From positions 3,410,001-3,474,000 of the forward strand of contig NZ_JANUCO010000001.1 in assembly GCF_024807225.1 (NCBI RefSeq): DNA of 64,000 nucleotides. The letters run 5' to 3'. Within the stretch, counting starts at the first letter, position 1. Each line of letters begins with the position of its first letter. The notes under the pieces were generated by a model, which saw only the letters and a list, made by a program, of their open reading frames with translations, was not told the origin of the DNA and did not search any database. This stretch comes from Chryseobacterium ginsenosidimutans. Lineage in GTDB: Bacteria > Bacteroidota > Bacteroidia > Flavobacteriales > Weeksellaceae. This document shows positions 1 to 9,479 of the stretch, piece by piece. The translations under genes were made by a program, and so were the position numbers.

Positions 1-767
1 AATTCTCCAGCCGGTCTGAATAAATGATTGAAATCCGGATCTAAACTATATCCCATCCCAATAACCTGCGTTGAAGTATCATATGCTTTTTGATAATCTT
101 TCATATAAAGATATACCTTAGAAAGCAATCCTAAAGCAGCACCTTTTGTTACTCTTCCACGGTCTGCGGCAGAATATGTCTGAGGTAAAACCGCTGCAGC
201 TGCAGTAAGATCAGAAGCTATAAAATTATAAACTTCTGCTGCAGAGTTTCTTGCTTTTCTGTAATTTCCATCTGCCGGCAACCCGTCATAAATAGGAACT
301 CCACCGTAAATTCTTACCAAGTTGAAATAGAAATACGCTCTCAGCATTCTGGCTTCAGCAATCAATCTATTTTTAAGAGTAGCGTCCATTTCTATTTTTG
401 GAACATTTGTAATCACTTGGTTGGCTCTGTTAACAGCTTGCCACTGCCCGATCCAGTATCCTCTTATTCCTTCGTCACTCAATGTATAGGTAAAATTATC
501 GTACACATTAATAAACGAAGCATCACCAGGATTAGATCCTTTTTCTACATCATCACCCGGTACTCCAAATACATATTGTGCAGGGAAACCAGAATTTTCC
601 CAGCTTCTTAAAAAGCTATAAACGGCATTCGTAGCCTGCATTGCATCCTCCTGTGTCGTGAAGAAATTTGACACATCTGTTTGCCCTTCATCTTTAATAT
701 CCACAAAGTCATCGCTACAACTTACGATTAATGAAAATATGGAAAGTGTTAAAAATATTTTTTTCAT
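1..767 (-). CDS. SusD/RagB family outer-membrane nutrient-binding lipoprotein (3' end cut by window)
   Basis: Surface glycan- or nutrient-binding lipoprotein that would cap the SusC channel encoded just upstream. About 255 residues are visible. It starts with a lipoprotein signal (KKIFLTLSIFSLIVSC) whose lipid cysteine is near residue 17, followed by the SusD-like N-terminal region with a TPR-type segment (AEARMLRAYFYFNLVRIYGG), a hallmark of the family. The frame is open to the window edge, so the C-terminal half is missing. It lies 10 bp downstream of the susC stop, in the usual susC-susD order and surely co-transcribed. The substrate cannot be told from this fragment. Confidence 0.93.
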   Translation of the reverse strand, partial: MKKIFLTLSIFSLIVSCSDDFVDIKDEGQTDVSNFFTTQEDAMQATNAVYSFLRSWENSGFPAQYVFGVPGDDVEKGSNPGDASFINVYDNFTYTLSDEGIRGYWIGQWQAVNRANQVITNVPKIEMDATLKNRLIAEARMLRAYFYFNLVRIYGGVPIYDGLPADGNYRKARNSAAEVYNFIASDLTAAAAVLPQTYSAADRGRVTKGAALGLLSKVYLYMKDYQKAYDTSTQVIGMGYSLDPDFNHLFRPAGE

Positions 768-777
768 GATCTTTTAA

Positions 778-3603
778 TTAAAATGTTAAATTCATACCTA
801 CTGTATAAATTGCAGAAATAGGATAAATATTATTATCAATTCCCATCTGTACTCTATCCGTGTTTGTAATCTCCGGAGAGAAACCATTATACTTGAAGCT
901 TGTCCAAGGATTCTGTGCACTTACATACAATCTCAATTTTGTAATAGAAAGAGCTTTTGCAAATGCTTTTGGTAAATTATATCCAACCTGAATGTTTCTG
1001 ATTCTGATATAGCTACCATCTTCTACATAGAAACTATTTGGTAAAATGATAGATTGATTAGATGTAATCATAGAATTGGTATTTGACGTACCCGCTCCCT
1101 GCCATCTGTTTTCATACATATCTAGATCCCATGTTTCACTTCCAAAACGTTGTTCACGGTTGTAGTTGTATATTTTGTTTCCAAATACACCTTGGAAATC
1201 AACAGCAATATCAATCGCGTAGATATTAAAGTTAACTCCAAAACCATAAGTTCCTTTAGGAATCGGACTTCCTAAGAATGTTTTGTCTCTTGAGTCAATA
1301 ATTCCATTACCATCTTGGTCTTGAAATTTGAACCATCCTGCTTTTGCTCCACTTTGTCCCGATGTAGCAGCTTCTGCATCTGTTTGGAAAACACCTGTAA
1401 CATTATAACCATAATAAGAACCTACCGCCTGACCAGCTTGTAGTCTTACAATAGAATTCCCAAATAAACTCGCTCCAGCTGCTAAATATGATCCACCGTA
1501 AACTGATGTAATCTCATTTTTAAGAGAGGCAAAATTACCGTATACTCCAATGGTCATATTCTCATTAATCTTGGTATTGTAATTAACAGACAACTCAAAA
1601 CCTTTATTATTAAAAGAATAGGCATTGGTTACAAAGTTGTTCCAGTTAGCTGCACCAGATACAGTTCCTTGGTTTACACCATATACTACATTCTTAGAAT
1701 CTTTATCATAGTACGCTGCATCAATTTTAAGTTTATTATTAAATAATGCCATTTCCAGACCTACATCTTTTCCTGTTGTAGTTTCCCAGCCAATTGCCGG
1801 ATCAATAAATTGGTCAACAGTTGTAGCAGGATATCCCGTAGTTCCAAAATAAGCACCACCTCCTATAATTGATGTATTTGCATTAAATTTTCTTCCTACA
1901 TTAGGATTTCCCAGTTCTCCGTAACTTGCTCTTAATTTTAATAAATTGAAGATATTCTGCTCACTCATAAAATCTTCTTTAGAGATTACCCAACCTGCGC
2001 TAACTGCCGGAAAGGTTCTTGATCTATCGACGTTAATTTGTGAACTGGCATCTCTACGAATAGATGCATTTAACAGATATTTTCCTTTATAATCATAGTT
2101 AATTCTTCCAAAGAAAGATTCAATTCTTTGCTGATCCTGGAAAACACCGGAAACCACAGCATCGTCTCTATCTATACCACTTACATGAACAAGGTCTGTT
2201 CCGTTTGCAATATTCAGAGAAGCATTCGTTCCGTCATATTTAACATTTTTAGCAGACCAATAGTCTTGTGACAGAGAAGTTCTCGTTCTCGAAAAACCGG
2301 CAACGATATCAAAATTATGATTTCCGAAGCTTTTTTTCCAGTTGATTGTATTATCCCAAACGTAATTTCTATTTCTGAAATTTCTTGTCACTAATGTAGG
2401 TGCTACCTGACTGGAAACAGGAACATAAGTAAGTGTTGGTGTATATTCGTATTGACTAGGGCTGTAATTATCACTAGAATAACTAATTCTGAATGTGAAA
2501 TCTTTTAAAAACTTCAATTCTCCCCAAACATTATTAAGCAATCTCTCCTGTCTTACCTGAGAACGGTATAAATCTAACTTTGCTCTAGGATTTGGGATAG
2601 AATATCCGTTAAAAAACTGATAATCTCCTGTATTAGGATTCATTACAGAAAATATTGGAGGTGCCGAATATGCATCCAACAAAGGATTCTGTGCTACATC
2701 AGTACGAATTTTGGAAAAACTGAAGTTATCTCCGATCGTAATATTATCCGTTATTTTATAGCTAAGATTTAGTTTACTGTTAAATCTATTAAAATCACTT
2801 CCGGAATTAATTCCTCTGCCTGCAGCAAGAATACCTTCATCCTGAAGATATCCTACACTCCCATAATAATTAAGTTTTCCCAGACTTCCTGTTGCAGAAA
2901 AATCATTAGAATTTATCATGCTTGTACGGAAGATCTCATCAAACCATTTTGTATCAGCCGGAAATTGATTTCTATTAAGAGAACCTGCTCCGTTTCCGTT
3001 ATCATTATAAAGCTTTTCGTTATAAAGCTCAATATATTGATCAGAATTAACCATTTCAGGAACATTAGTTACCTTTTTAAATCCTATATAAGAATTGAAA
3101 TTGTAAACCGGCTTACCTTTTCCTGTTTTAGTTTTGATAATAATAGCACCATTCGCAGCCTGAGCTCCGAAAATAGCCAAACTCGATGGATCTTTCAACA
3201 CACTCATCGATTCAATATCCTGCGAACTAAGATAAGAGATATCAGTAGTAATCATACCGTCCACAATAAATACGGTATTTCCTGTAAGAGAACCTACTCC
3301 TCTGATGTCTACTCTTGGAGAACCTCCCGGAGTACCAGAATTCGTAATATTTACCCCTGCAAGCTTCCCTTGAATAGAGCTAATCGGGTTCGCATTAGGT
3401 TTATCTGCTAAATCCTTTGCGGAAACGATACCGATACTTCCTGTAACGTTCTCTTTTTTCTGAGACCCATATCCAATCATCACAACCTCTTCGATTTTTT
3501 GCTCTTTTGGAACAGTATCTCTTGGGGTTGTCTGTGCATTGACAGTCATACCGAAGTATAAAACCGCAATGAGACATGAATACTTTAAATCACGTTGTTT
3601 CAT
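778..3603 (-). CDS. SusC/RagA family TonB-linked outer membrane transporter
   Basis: TonB-dependent channel of the SusCD type, importing an unknown oligomer across the outer membrane. I chose the ATG at 3603 because it opens a clean signal peptide ending VNAQ; an upstream in-frame start at 3648 adds 15 unlikely residues. After the signal comes a TonB-box-like EEVVMIGYG, then the plug with the signature LQGKLAGVNI (here IQGKLAGVNI) and VFIVDG, then the barrel, ending in the aromatic C-terminus NLTF. At about 941 residues it is slightly short because the N-terminal carboxypeptidase-like regulatory domain found in many SusC proteins is absent. Forms an operon with the SusD gene. Confidence 0.95.
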   Translation of the reverse strand: MKQRDLKYSCLIAVLYFGMTVNAQTTPRDTVPKEQKIEEVVMIGYGSQKKENVTGSIGIVSAKDLADKPNANPISSIQGKLAGVNITNSGTPGGSPRVDIRGVGSLTGNTVFIVDGMITTDISYLSSQDIESMSVLKDPSSLAIFGAQAANGAIIIKTKTGKGKPVYNFNSYIGFKKVTNVPEMVNSDQYIELYNEKLYNDNGNGAGSLNRNQFPADTKWFDEIFRTSMINSNDFSATGSLGKLNYYGSVGYLQDEGILAAGRGINSGSDFNRFNSKLNLSYKITDNITIGDNFSFSKIRTDVAQNPLLDAYSAPPIFSVMNPNTGDYQFFNGYSIPNPRAKLDLYRSQVRQERLLNNVWGELKFLKDFTFRISYSSDNYSPSQYEYTPTLTYVPVSSQVAPTLVTRNFRNRNYVWDNTINWKKSFGNHNFDIVAGFSRTRTSLSQDYWSAKNVKYDGTNASLNIANGTDLVHVSGIDRDDAVVSGVFQDQQRIESFFGRINYDYKGKYLLNASIRRDASSQINVDRSRTFPAVSAGWVISKEDFMSEQNIFNLLKLRASYGELGNPNVGRKFNANTSIIGGGAYFGTTGYPATTVDQFIDPAIGWETTTGKDVGLEMALFNNKLKIDAAYYDKDSKNVVYGVNQGTVSGAANWNNFVTNAYSFNNKGFELSVNYNTKINENMTIGVYGNFASLKNEITSVYGGSYLAAGASLFGNSIVRLQAGQAVGSYYGYNVTGVFQTDAEAATSGQSGAKAGWFKFQDQDGNGIIDSRDKTFLGSPIPKGTYGFGVNFNIYAIDIAVDFQGVFGNKIYNYNREQRFGSETWDLDMYENRWQGAGTSNTNSMITSNQSIILPNSFYVEDGSYIRIRNIQVGYNLPKAFAKALSITKLRLYVSAQNPWTSFKYNGFSPEITNTDRVQMGIDNNIYPISAIYTVGMNLTF

Positions 3604-3705
3604 ATAGTTAAATTTTATTCGTACAATCAGAATTTTAACAAAAGACATTCGTCTTTTTCACCCTTTTCATCAAAAAATCCTTTTTTCTCAAAAAAAGACA
3701 TTAGT

Positions 3706-3713
3706 CAAAATTA
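3706..3713 (-). promoter_or_regulatory. candidate -7 element for the susCD operon
   Basis: On the minus strand the octamer reads TAATTTTG, a match to the Bacteroidota -7 consensus TAnnTTTG, about 100 bp before the susC start. TTG triplets lie 12-15 bp further upstream, closer than the ideal spacing, so the -33 part is weak. The rest of the 450-bp spacer between susC and the next gene is very AT-rich and shows no gene. Confidence 0.4.
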
Positions 3714-3985
3714 TAAAAATATATCCAACAATGTTAATTTTACTTAAATATTTTGTCATTCTGTCAATACATTAAATTTACATAAAAACCACATATATTC
3801 AATTATATTTATTAAATGATTTAACATAATTAAAATAATTAAATATTTTATAATTTCATATTAATTCTATGTAATAAAAAAAATATTAAAAATTTATTCT
3901 GAAGGCTCTTTCAGAAAGCTTTTAGAGTATATTATGATGTAAAAAAATATAAAAGTATTTTATCAATTAATATCCTTCGTAAAAG

Positions 3986-4016
3986 TTTGTTAAAATAATT
4001 ATTGTGTTTAAATTTG
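3986..4016 (+). promoter_or_regulatory. Bacteroidota promoter before the DUF4197 gene
   Basis: TTTG at 3986-3989 and TAAATTTG at 4009-4016 are separated by 19 bp, matching the -33/-7 layout (TTTG and TAnnTTTG) of Bacteroidota sigma-ABfr promoters. The start codon follows 39 bp after the -7 element. Spacing and both boxes fit, so this is the best promoter match in the window. Confidence 0.6.
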
Positions 4017-4055
4017 GTTCGTTATTTGAAATTACATAAAGCTTAATCAATCTCA

Positions 4056-4733
4056 ATGAAAAAATACATTATCGCTGCTGCTTTACTTATAGGAACAGGA
4101 GCTGTTATCAATACAACAATGCAGTCTTGCACTACGTTGGCAACATCGGATCTGGGTTTATCAATTATTAAAAAATTTCTTTTAAACGGAATTGATAAAG
4201 GAGTGAATGTTTACAGCAATAAAGAGGCTTTCCTACAAAACAATATGGTTGATAAAGCATTGCCAAAACAGCTGAGAGACATCAACTCGATGTTAGAAAA
4301 AGTATCTCCGTCTTTGGTGGCAAAAGAAAGACAATATATTGCTGATGCTGCAGTGTACACCGTAAATATCTCAAAACCGATTTTGGTAAGTGCTGTAAAC
4401 AGCTTGAATGCACAAGACGTTACAAGAATTATTCAGGGAGAAAAAGGAACAGCGACCCTTATTCTGAAAGAGAAAACAGCGCAACAACTCGTTGCTGCCA
4501 TTGCTCCGAAAGTAGATGAACAGCTCAACCAATATGGGATTGTGAAAAGCATCAATACCGCTTTATCGGGAAGCAATTTATTAAGCAGCCTTCTTGGCGG
4601 AAACAAAAATACTGTGAACGCAGGAGGTCTAAGCCAGTTGGCTTCAGAGCAATTGGTGGACGGAATGTTTAATATCATCGAAGATTACGAAATCCAGAAC
4701 TCCAAGTCGCTTCTTGGACCTCTTGGAAAATAG
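4056..4733 (+). CDS. DUF4197 domain lipoprotein
   Basis: A 225-residue protein of the DUF4197 family, function unknown. The N-terminus is hydrophobic and ends in MQSC, so it could be lipidated near residue 25. The rest is helical and alanine/leucine-rich, with the family-typical start of the mature part (SDLGLSIIKKFLLNGIDKG). It sits behind a good promoter and is followed 40 bp later by the DUF493 gene on the same strand, so the two may be co-transcribed up to the terminator at 5086. Confidence 0.8.
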   Translation: MKKYIIAAALLIGTGAVINTTMQSCTTLATSDLGLSIIKKFLLNGIDKGVNVYSNKEAFLQNNMVDKALPKQLRDINSMLEKVSPSLVAKERQYIADAAVYTVNISKPILVSAVNSLNAQDVTRIIQGEKGTATLILKEKTAQQLVAAIAPKVDEQLNQYGIVKSINTALSGSNLLSSLLGGNKNTVNAGGLSQLASEQLVDGMFNIIEDYEIQNSKSLLGPLGK

Positions 4734-4773
4734 AAAAATTTTCGCTATATTTATATATAATTTAAAATTGGTG

Positions 4774-5079
4774 ATGGATATATTACAAGGAAATCAACAT
4801 GCAAATCCTGAGGAATTTTACAATTCTTTAAAGGAAAAACTGGAAGGTCATCACGACTTTCCCGAAGACTATTTATTTAAATTCATAATTCCTACGGATC
4901 AGGCAAAACTTACGGAAATTTACAAAGTTTTCGACGGTATAAAATTCACATTAGGAAACCGCGAAAGTAAAAACGGAAAATATACTGCCTGCAATATCAA
5001 CGCATTTGTTTTGGATGCAGATCAGGTGGTACATATTTATAAAGAAGTAGCAAAAATAGAAGGCGTTATTCTATTGTAA
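4774..5079 (+). CDS. DUF493 family protein (YbeD-like)
   Basis: A 101-residue cytoplasmic protein of the DUF493/YbeD family, a small alpha-beta ACT-like fold of unknown role. I place the start at the ATG in MDILQGN because the family normally begins about there; an upstream in-frame ATG at 4714 lies inside the preceding gene and would add 20 unrelated residues. The pattern FKFIIPTDQAKLTEIYKVF and the terminal VHIYKEVAKIEGVILL fit the family. A rho-independent terminator follows directly. Confidence 0.82.
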   Translation: MDILQGNQHANPEEFYNSLKEKLEGHHDFPEDYLFKFIIPTDQAKLTEIYKVFDGIKFTLGNRESKNGKYTACNINAFVLDADQVVHIYKEVAKIEGVILL

Positions 5080-5085
5080 CAAACA

Positions 5086-5115
5086 AAAAGTCAGCTTTAT
5101 CGCTGACTTTTTTTA
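5086..5115. terminator. bidirectional rho-independent terminator
   Basis: Inverted repeat AAAGTCAGC / GCTGACTTT around a TTTATC-like loop, with an A-run on one side and a T-run on the other. It lies between the convergent DUF493 and ArsC-like genes and can serve both. Confidence 0.85.
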
Positions 5116-5135
5116 GTTTAAATCTTTATCGTTTA

Positions 5136-5486
5136 TTATTTTTCAATAAAATATTTTACGTTCTCAATCGGTCTTCCCAACATGGCTACAGAACCTTTAA
5201 TGATAATCGGTCTTTGTATCAGCGAAGGGTTTTCAGACAATACTTTTATCCATTCTTCTTCGGATAAATCTTTGTTCGCAAAATTTTCTATATATAACTT
5301 TTCTGTCTTTCTGATGAGATGAAAAACACTTTGGTTCAGTTTCTTCAGCACTGTTTTGATTTCAAGAATACTTAGCGGATCTTCCACAATATTAATGATC
5401 TCAAACGGCACTCCATTTTCGTCCAGATACTCCAAAACCGCATTCGATTTTGAGCAGCTTCCATTATGTAAAACCTTAACTAACAT
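5136..5486 (-). CDS. ArsC/Spx-like thioredoxin-fold protein
   Basis: A 116-residue protein of the arsenate reductase (ArsC/YffB/Spx) family. A single cysteine (C11 in HNGSCSKS) sits at the position of the catalytic thiol, and the C-terminal RPIIIKG followed by LGRP matches the family's conserved RP-(I/V)-V and GRP motifs. There is no second cysteine at CxxC spacing, so Spx-type redox sensing is unlikely. It could reduce arsenate with a thiol cofactor, but no ars genes are nearby and the true substrate is open. Confidence 0.78.
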   Translation of the reverse strand: MLVKVLHNGSCSKSNAVLEYLDENGVPFEIINIVEDPLSILEIKTVLKKLNQSVFHLIRKTEKLYIENFANKDLSEEEWIKVLSENPSLIQRPIIIKGSVAMLGRPIENVKYFIEK

Positions 5487-5574
5487 ATTTAATTATATTT
5501 AAAAATTAAACTTGTACTAGACAAATTTAGAAAGAAATCAACGGATCCGAATCTTAATTTATAATAAAAATTTG

Positions 5575-6189
5575 TTAAAACAAACCGTTTAATTCTGTTT
5601 CAATTCTTTCTAAAATAATTCCGAAATCTTCCGGTTTTTCTACAAAATCCAAATCGTCAACTTCTATAATCAACAATTTTCCTTCTGTATAATTAGAAAT
5701 CCACTTTTCGTATTTCTGATTCAGTTTCGACAGATATTCGATGCTGATCGAAGCTTCATATTCTCTTCCTCTTTTGTAAATCTTTTTAACCAGATTCGGA
5801 ACATCAGATTTAAGATAAATCAACAAATCCGGCGCAGAAACGAAAGATTTCATCAAACTGAATACCGCCTCATAATTTTTAAAATCACGATCCGAAAGAA
5901 GGTTCATATCATTAAGATTCTCAGCAAAAATATGCGCATCTTCATAAATCGTACGATCCTGAATAATGTTTTTTCCACTTTCTCTGATCTCTTTTACCTG
6001 ACGAAATCTGCTTCCCAAAAAATAAATCTGCAAAGCAAAACTCCATTTGCTCATGTCTGCATAAAAATCCTCCAGATAAGGATTGTGATCTACATCTTCA
6101 AACTGAGCATCCCAACCGTAATGCTTAGAAAGCATCGTCGTCAAAGTAGTTTTCCCTGCTCCAATATTTCCAGTAACCGCAATATGCAT
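5575..6189 (-). CDS. deoxynucleoside kinase family protein
   Basis: A 204-residue cytosolic kinase that phosphorylates deoxynucleosides for salvage. Visible: a P-loop GNIGAGKT at residues 7-14, the QDRTIYEDAHIF segment (the DRS/DRT motif that binds the nucleoside), and an arginine-rich lid (KRGREYE) near residue 140. The length is normal for the dNK/dGK family. Which base it prefers cannot be read from the sequence. It follows a hypothetical gene on the same strand with a 38-bp gap, so they may share a transcript. Confidence 0.88.
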   Translation of the reverse strand: MHIAVTGNIGAGKTTLTTMLSKHYGWDAQFEDVDHNPYLEDFYADMSKWSFALQIYFLGSRFRQVKEIRESGKNIIQDRTIYEDAHIFAENLNDMNLLSDRDFKNYEAVFSLMKSFVSAPDLLIYLKSDVPNLVKKIYKRGREYEASISIEYLSKLNQKYEKWISNYTEGKLLIIEVDDLDFVEKPEDFGIILERIETELNGLF

Positions 6190-6227
6190 ATTTTTCCTTA
6201 ATGTATTTTATTGATGTTGATAAATAA

Positions 6228-7251
6228 CTAAACTCCGGCAGACTCTACTTCCGAACTATCCTCAATCAGCTTCTGCAAAGAACTTTCCGCAGAATTTTTA
6301 TCTTCTATTTCCTGTGTCTTTTTCTCCAGCTTTCCTTCCGGACTGTCTGGTTCTGCAGGTTTTTCCGCTGATTTTTCTACGTCCTGTTCCGTAGCTTTTT
6401 GTTGAGGAGCCGGTTGATCTGGTTCTGTTTGCAGTTTAGTTTCTTTACTGTTTTCGAGGTTGTAAAGATAAAGCTTGTTGGCTTTGATTTCAAAATAAGA
6501 AAGGGTGTTTTTATCCACAATTTGGGCATCGGCATCACCGAAAATCTTAACCATTTCTTTTTCCGGAATGTATTTTAAAATAGAATTATTTGTTATGACT
6601 AAAATAAATTCGTTTTCTCTTCTGAAGCGTTTTCCGTTTTCTATCAGAGCTTCAAAGATTTTTTCAAACTTAAAAGTATATACTCTGATGTGTTTCTTTG
6701 TTAAAATATAGATCTTATTTTCGTAAACCAAAAGATCCGTAAGATCATCAAAACTAGCATCAAAAGGATAAGAATTAATCGTCGTTTCGTTTCTGAAATT
6801 ATATTGAATAAGACGTTTTGTACTTTCGTCCAACAGCCACAACTGCTGCAAATCTTCAGCATAAGCCATTTTGATAAAACCAAATTTCTGCTTAAAATCC
6901 ACTTTTTGAATTTCATTCATATTTTGATCAACATATTTCAGTTTCCTGAGCATTTTCCGAGAATAAAGGCACACTTAAAGGATTCTGAACGCCCTGCACT
7001 TTATAAGGAACCGTGAACATCAGTTTCCCGATCTGCTTCCCCAAAGAATCGTACTTTGTAAAACTAAAATCTTTGCTTTTGTAGATGTATAAATTCCCGT
7101 AATCGTCGGCGAGCATATCTTTAGCTTCCTTCAGCTTCAAAGTGTCTAAAGGAATAGCTTTCTGCGCAGAGAACGAGCAGAAAACCAATATCAATATCAA
7201 ATGTAATATCCTCAAAATCTTATAGATAATATTCCGGTAGAATACCGGCAA
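6228..7251 (-). CDS. secreted hypothetical protein, frame broken by one extra base
   Basis: Not recognised by function. Two overlapping frames together make one protein of about 340 residues. The first frame carries a signal-like N-terminus ending FSAQ and runs to FSENAQ, where it shifts. Deleting one base of the AAA (TTT at 6942-6944 on the plus strand) gives AQELKYVDQNMNEIQ and continues to the second frame's end. The middle repeats short phrases (LYIYKSKDFSFTKYD, KIYILTKKHIRVY) like propeller blades; the C-terminus is charged and low in complexity (Glu, Lys, Pro, Gln). No ATG fits the start: TTG at 7251, or a TTG at 7215 giving a tidier signal peptide, are the options. Confidence 0.7.
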
Positions 7252-7288
7252 TTTACATGTTTTATTTTATTAAGAACGCGGTTTTTAA

Positions 7289-8314
7289 TTATTTAATAGA
7301 AACCTCATAGATTTTTGACCAGTTTTTACCTGTCACCAACATATTCTCCCCTTTAAAAGCAATTCCGTTTAAAACGTTATTTTCGTTCTTTTTAATATTT
7401 GGATTGGTAATTTTCGTAAAATCAAACTTTCCTACCACTTCTCCTGTTTTAGGATCGATTTTCAAAATAATCGGTTTAAACCAAATGTTGGAATAGATAA
7501 ATCCGTTGTGATATTCCAGTTCATTTAGTTGATCGTAAGTTTCTTTATTTCCTGCAACAGCAACCGTTCTCACCACTTTTGAAGGATTATTGACATCCAG
7601 AAAAAACAGATTTTTCGATCCATCTGTAGCCACAAGATTTTTCCCGTCATACGTCATTCCCCATCCTTCACGAAGCTCTTTCGGTAAAGGAAATTCTGAG
7701 ATTTTCTTCAATGTATTTTTATCATAAACAAAACCTACCCTGTTTTGATAAGTCAACTGATAAATTTTGTTCCCAACGATCGCACAACCTTCAGAAAATA
7801 TATCTGCAGCCTGTTTTTCTTCAACAATCGGAGTCGTTCCGCCCAATGTATATTTTATTAACTGAGATGAATTTTTCAAACCATCACTTTCATAAACCGT
7901 ATTTCCTTCCAAAAGAAAGCCTTCAACAAAATTATTCTGATCATGAGGATATTCTGTTACGATTTCATAAGAAATATTTTTCTCCGGATTCTTTGCAAAA
8001 ACGTTAATCGTGGCATCCTGATTTAAATCTTCCCCGCTTTTTGTTTTAATATTGAAGGTAATTTCGTTATCCCCTAAAGTGAAAAATTTAGGATCAATGA
8101 CTAAATTTGAAGTTTCACTATCACCAAAACTGATCGAAATCTTTTCTGCAATTTCCGTCACATCTTTCGGAAGAGTAAGCTTATCTCCGAAATGATATCC
8201 GTTCTGCATCATCGAATTGTTGTAATCCGCCAACGTATTAAGAACATCTTTGTTGTCTTTGCATGAAATCAGTAACAAAACGGTCGCAAAACCAACCCAT
8301 ATATTTTTTTTCAT
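7289..8314 (-). CDS. glutaminyl-peptide cyclotransferase, lipoprotein (copy 1)
   Basis: Plant/bacterial-type glutaminyl cyclase, which converts N-terminal Gln of peptides to pyroglutamate on a five-bladed beta-propeller. The ATG at 8314 begins a lipoprotein signal with lipid Cys at residue 18 (LLLISC), so the enzyme is anchored in the envelope. The N-terminal ~110 residues form an extra domain before the catalytic propeller, in which EYPHD, FVEGF, YESDG, EGWGMTYDG and LNELEYHNGFIYSN are family motifs. It is a tandem paralogue of the next gene upstream, with high identity along the whole length. Confidence 0.88.
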   Translation of the reverse strand: MKKNIWVGFATVLLLISCKDNKDVLNTLADYNNSMMQNGYHFGDKLTLPKDVTEIAEKISISFGDSETSNLVIDPKFFTLGDNEITFNIKTKSGEDLNQDATINVFAKNPEKNISYEIVTEYPHDQNNFVEGFLLEGNTVYESDGLKNSSQLIKYTLGGTTPIVEEKQAADIFSEGCAIVGNKIYQLTYQNRVGFVYDKNTLKKISEFPLPKELREGWGMTYDGKNLVATDGSKNLFFLDVNNPSKVVRTVAVAGNKETYDQLNELEYHNGFIYSNIWFKPIILKIDPKTGEVVGKFDFTKITNPNIKKNENNVLNGIAFKGENMLVTGKNWSKIYEVSIK

Positions 8315-8364
8315 TGAATTATTAATCTTTTTCAAAAATAGTAATTTTTATTCCTTTTACCGAA

Positions 8365-8388
8365 AATAGCGCTCCGGAGAACGCTATT
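8365..8388 (-). terminator. hairpin between the two cyclase genes
   Basis: AATAGCG and CGCTATT form a 7-bp stem around a ten-base loop, after the stop of the upstream cyclase copy. No T-run follows closely, so it may be an attenuating or mRNA-stabilising hairpin and not a strong terminator. Confidence 0.35.
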
Positions 8389-8422
8389 CATAATTTATAC
8401 TAAATGTATTGAAATTTTTTGC

Positions 8423-9445
8423 TTATTTGATCGCAACTTCATATATTTTTGACCAGTTTTTCCCTGTCACCAACATATTTTCACCTTTAAAAGAAATTCC
8501 GTTCAAGACATCATCGCTTCCTTTTGTATTTTGTTTTGCAATTTCAGTAAAATCAAATGTTCCGACAACCTCTCCGTTGGCAGGATTTATTTTTAAAATA
8601 ATTGGTTTTTGCCAAACGTTTGCATAGATAAACCCGTTGTGGAATTCAAGCTCGTTTAATTGATCGTAAGCCTGAGAACTTCCTGCAACAGCAATATATT
8701 TCACCATTTTTGAAGGATTATTTACATCAAGGAAATACAATAATTTACTTCCGTCTGATGCGATAAGGTTTTTCCCGTCATACGTCAATCCCCATCCTTC
8801 TCCCAACACGTTTGGATAAGCAAATTCAGATAATAATTTCAAAGAACTTTTATCGTAAACGTATCCTTTTTTGCTCTGCCAAGTCAGCTGATATACTTTA
8901 TCTCCTGCAATGGTACTTCCTTCGGAGAAATCTTCCTGACCTTGTTTTGTAGAAGCCAAAGGAGTTGTAGTTCCCAATGTATATTTTAAAATCTGTGAAG
9001 AACCGTTTTGCCCGTCGCTTTCATAGATTGTATTGCCTTCGATCTGGAAACCCTGTACGAAATTTTTAGGATCGTGAGGATATTCTGCCACGATTTCGTA
9101 AGATAATTTTTGTTCAGGATTTTTCGCAAAAACATTGATTGTCGCGTCCTGAGTCAAAGTTTCACCGCCTTTTGTCTTGATATTAAAAGTAACGGCATTG
9201 TCGCCCAACGTAAAGAATTTCGGGTCGATCGTTAAATCTGAAGTTTCTTTATCTCCAAAACTGATGGAAATACTTTCTGCATCATCCGTCACCTCTTTTG
9301 GCAGCGCCAGTTTATCACCAAAATGGTACCCTTTCTCCGTCATCGAATTGTTGTAATCTGCCAATGAATCAAGAACTTTCTTATCATTTTTACAAGACAC
9401 CAATAACAAAACCGCTGCAAAACCTATTATTATATTTTTTCTCAT
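8423..9445 (-). CDS. glutaminyl-peptide cyclotransferase, lipoprotein (copy 2)
   Basis: Second, 340-residue member of the tandem pair. It has the same layout as its neighbour: lipoprotein signal (LLLVSC, lipid Cys about residue 18), an N-terminal accessory domain, then the cyclase propeller with EYPHD, FVQGF, YESDG, EGWGLTYDG and LNELEFHNGFIYAN. The two copies differ in scattered positions, not blocks, which suggests an older duplication. Both probably act on exported proteins whose new N-terminus is Gln after signal cleavage, as in many flavobacterial secreted proteins that begin with Gln. Confidence 0.88.
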   Translation of the reverse strand: MRKNIIIGFAAVLLLVSCKNDKKVLDSLADYNNSMTEKGYHFGDKLALPKEVTDDAESISISFGDKETSDLTIDPKFFTLGDNAVTFNIKTKGGETLTQDATINVFAKNPEQKLSYEIVAEYPHDPKNFVQGFQIEGNTIYESDGQNGSSQILKYTLGTTTPLASTKQGQEDFSEGSTIAGDKVYQLTWQSKKGYVYDKSSLKLLSEFAYPNVLGEGWGLTYDGKNLIASDGSKLLYFLDVNNPSKMVKYIAVAGSSQAYDQLNELEFHNGFIYANVWQKPIILKINPANGEVVGTFDFTEIAKQNTKGSDDVLNGISFKGENMLVTGKNWSKIYEVAIK

Positions 9446-9479
9446 TGAATTTCTAAAATTTCCCCAAAATTAGCAAAAT

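Noticed and set aside
2965..3411. Plus-strand open frame opposite the SusC gene
   Set aside because: It lies wholly antisense to a well-supported SusC gene and its translation has no family signal.
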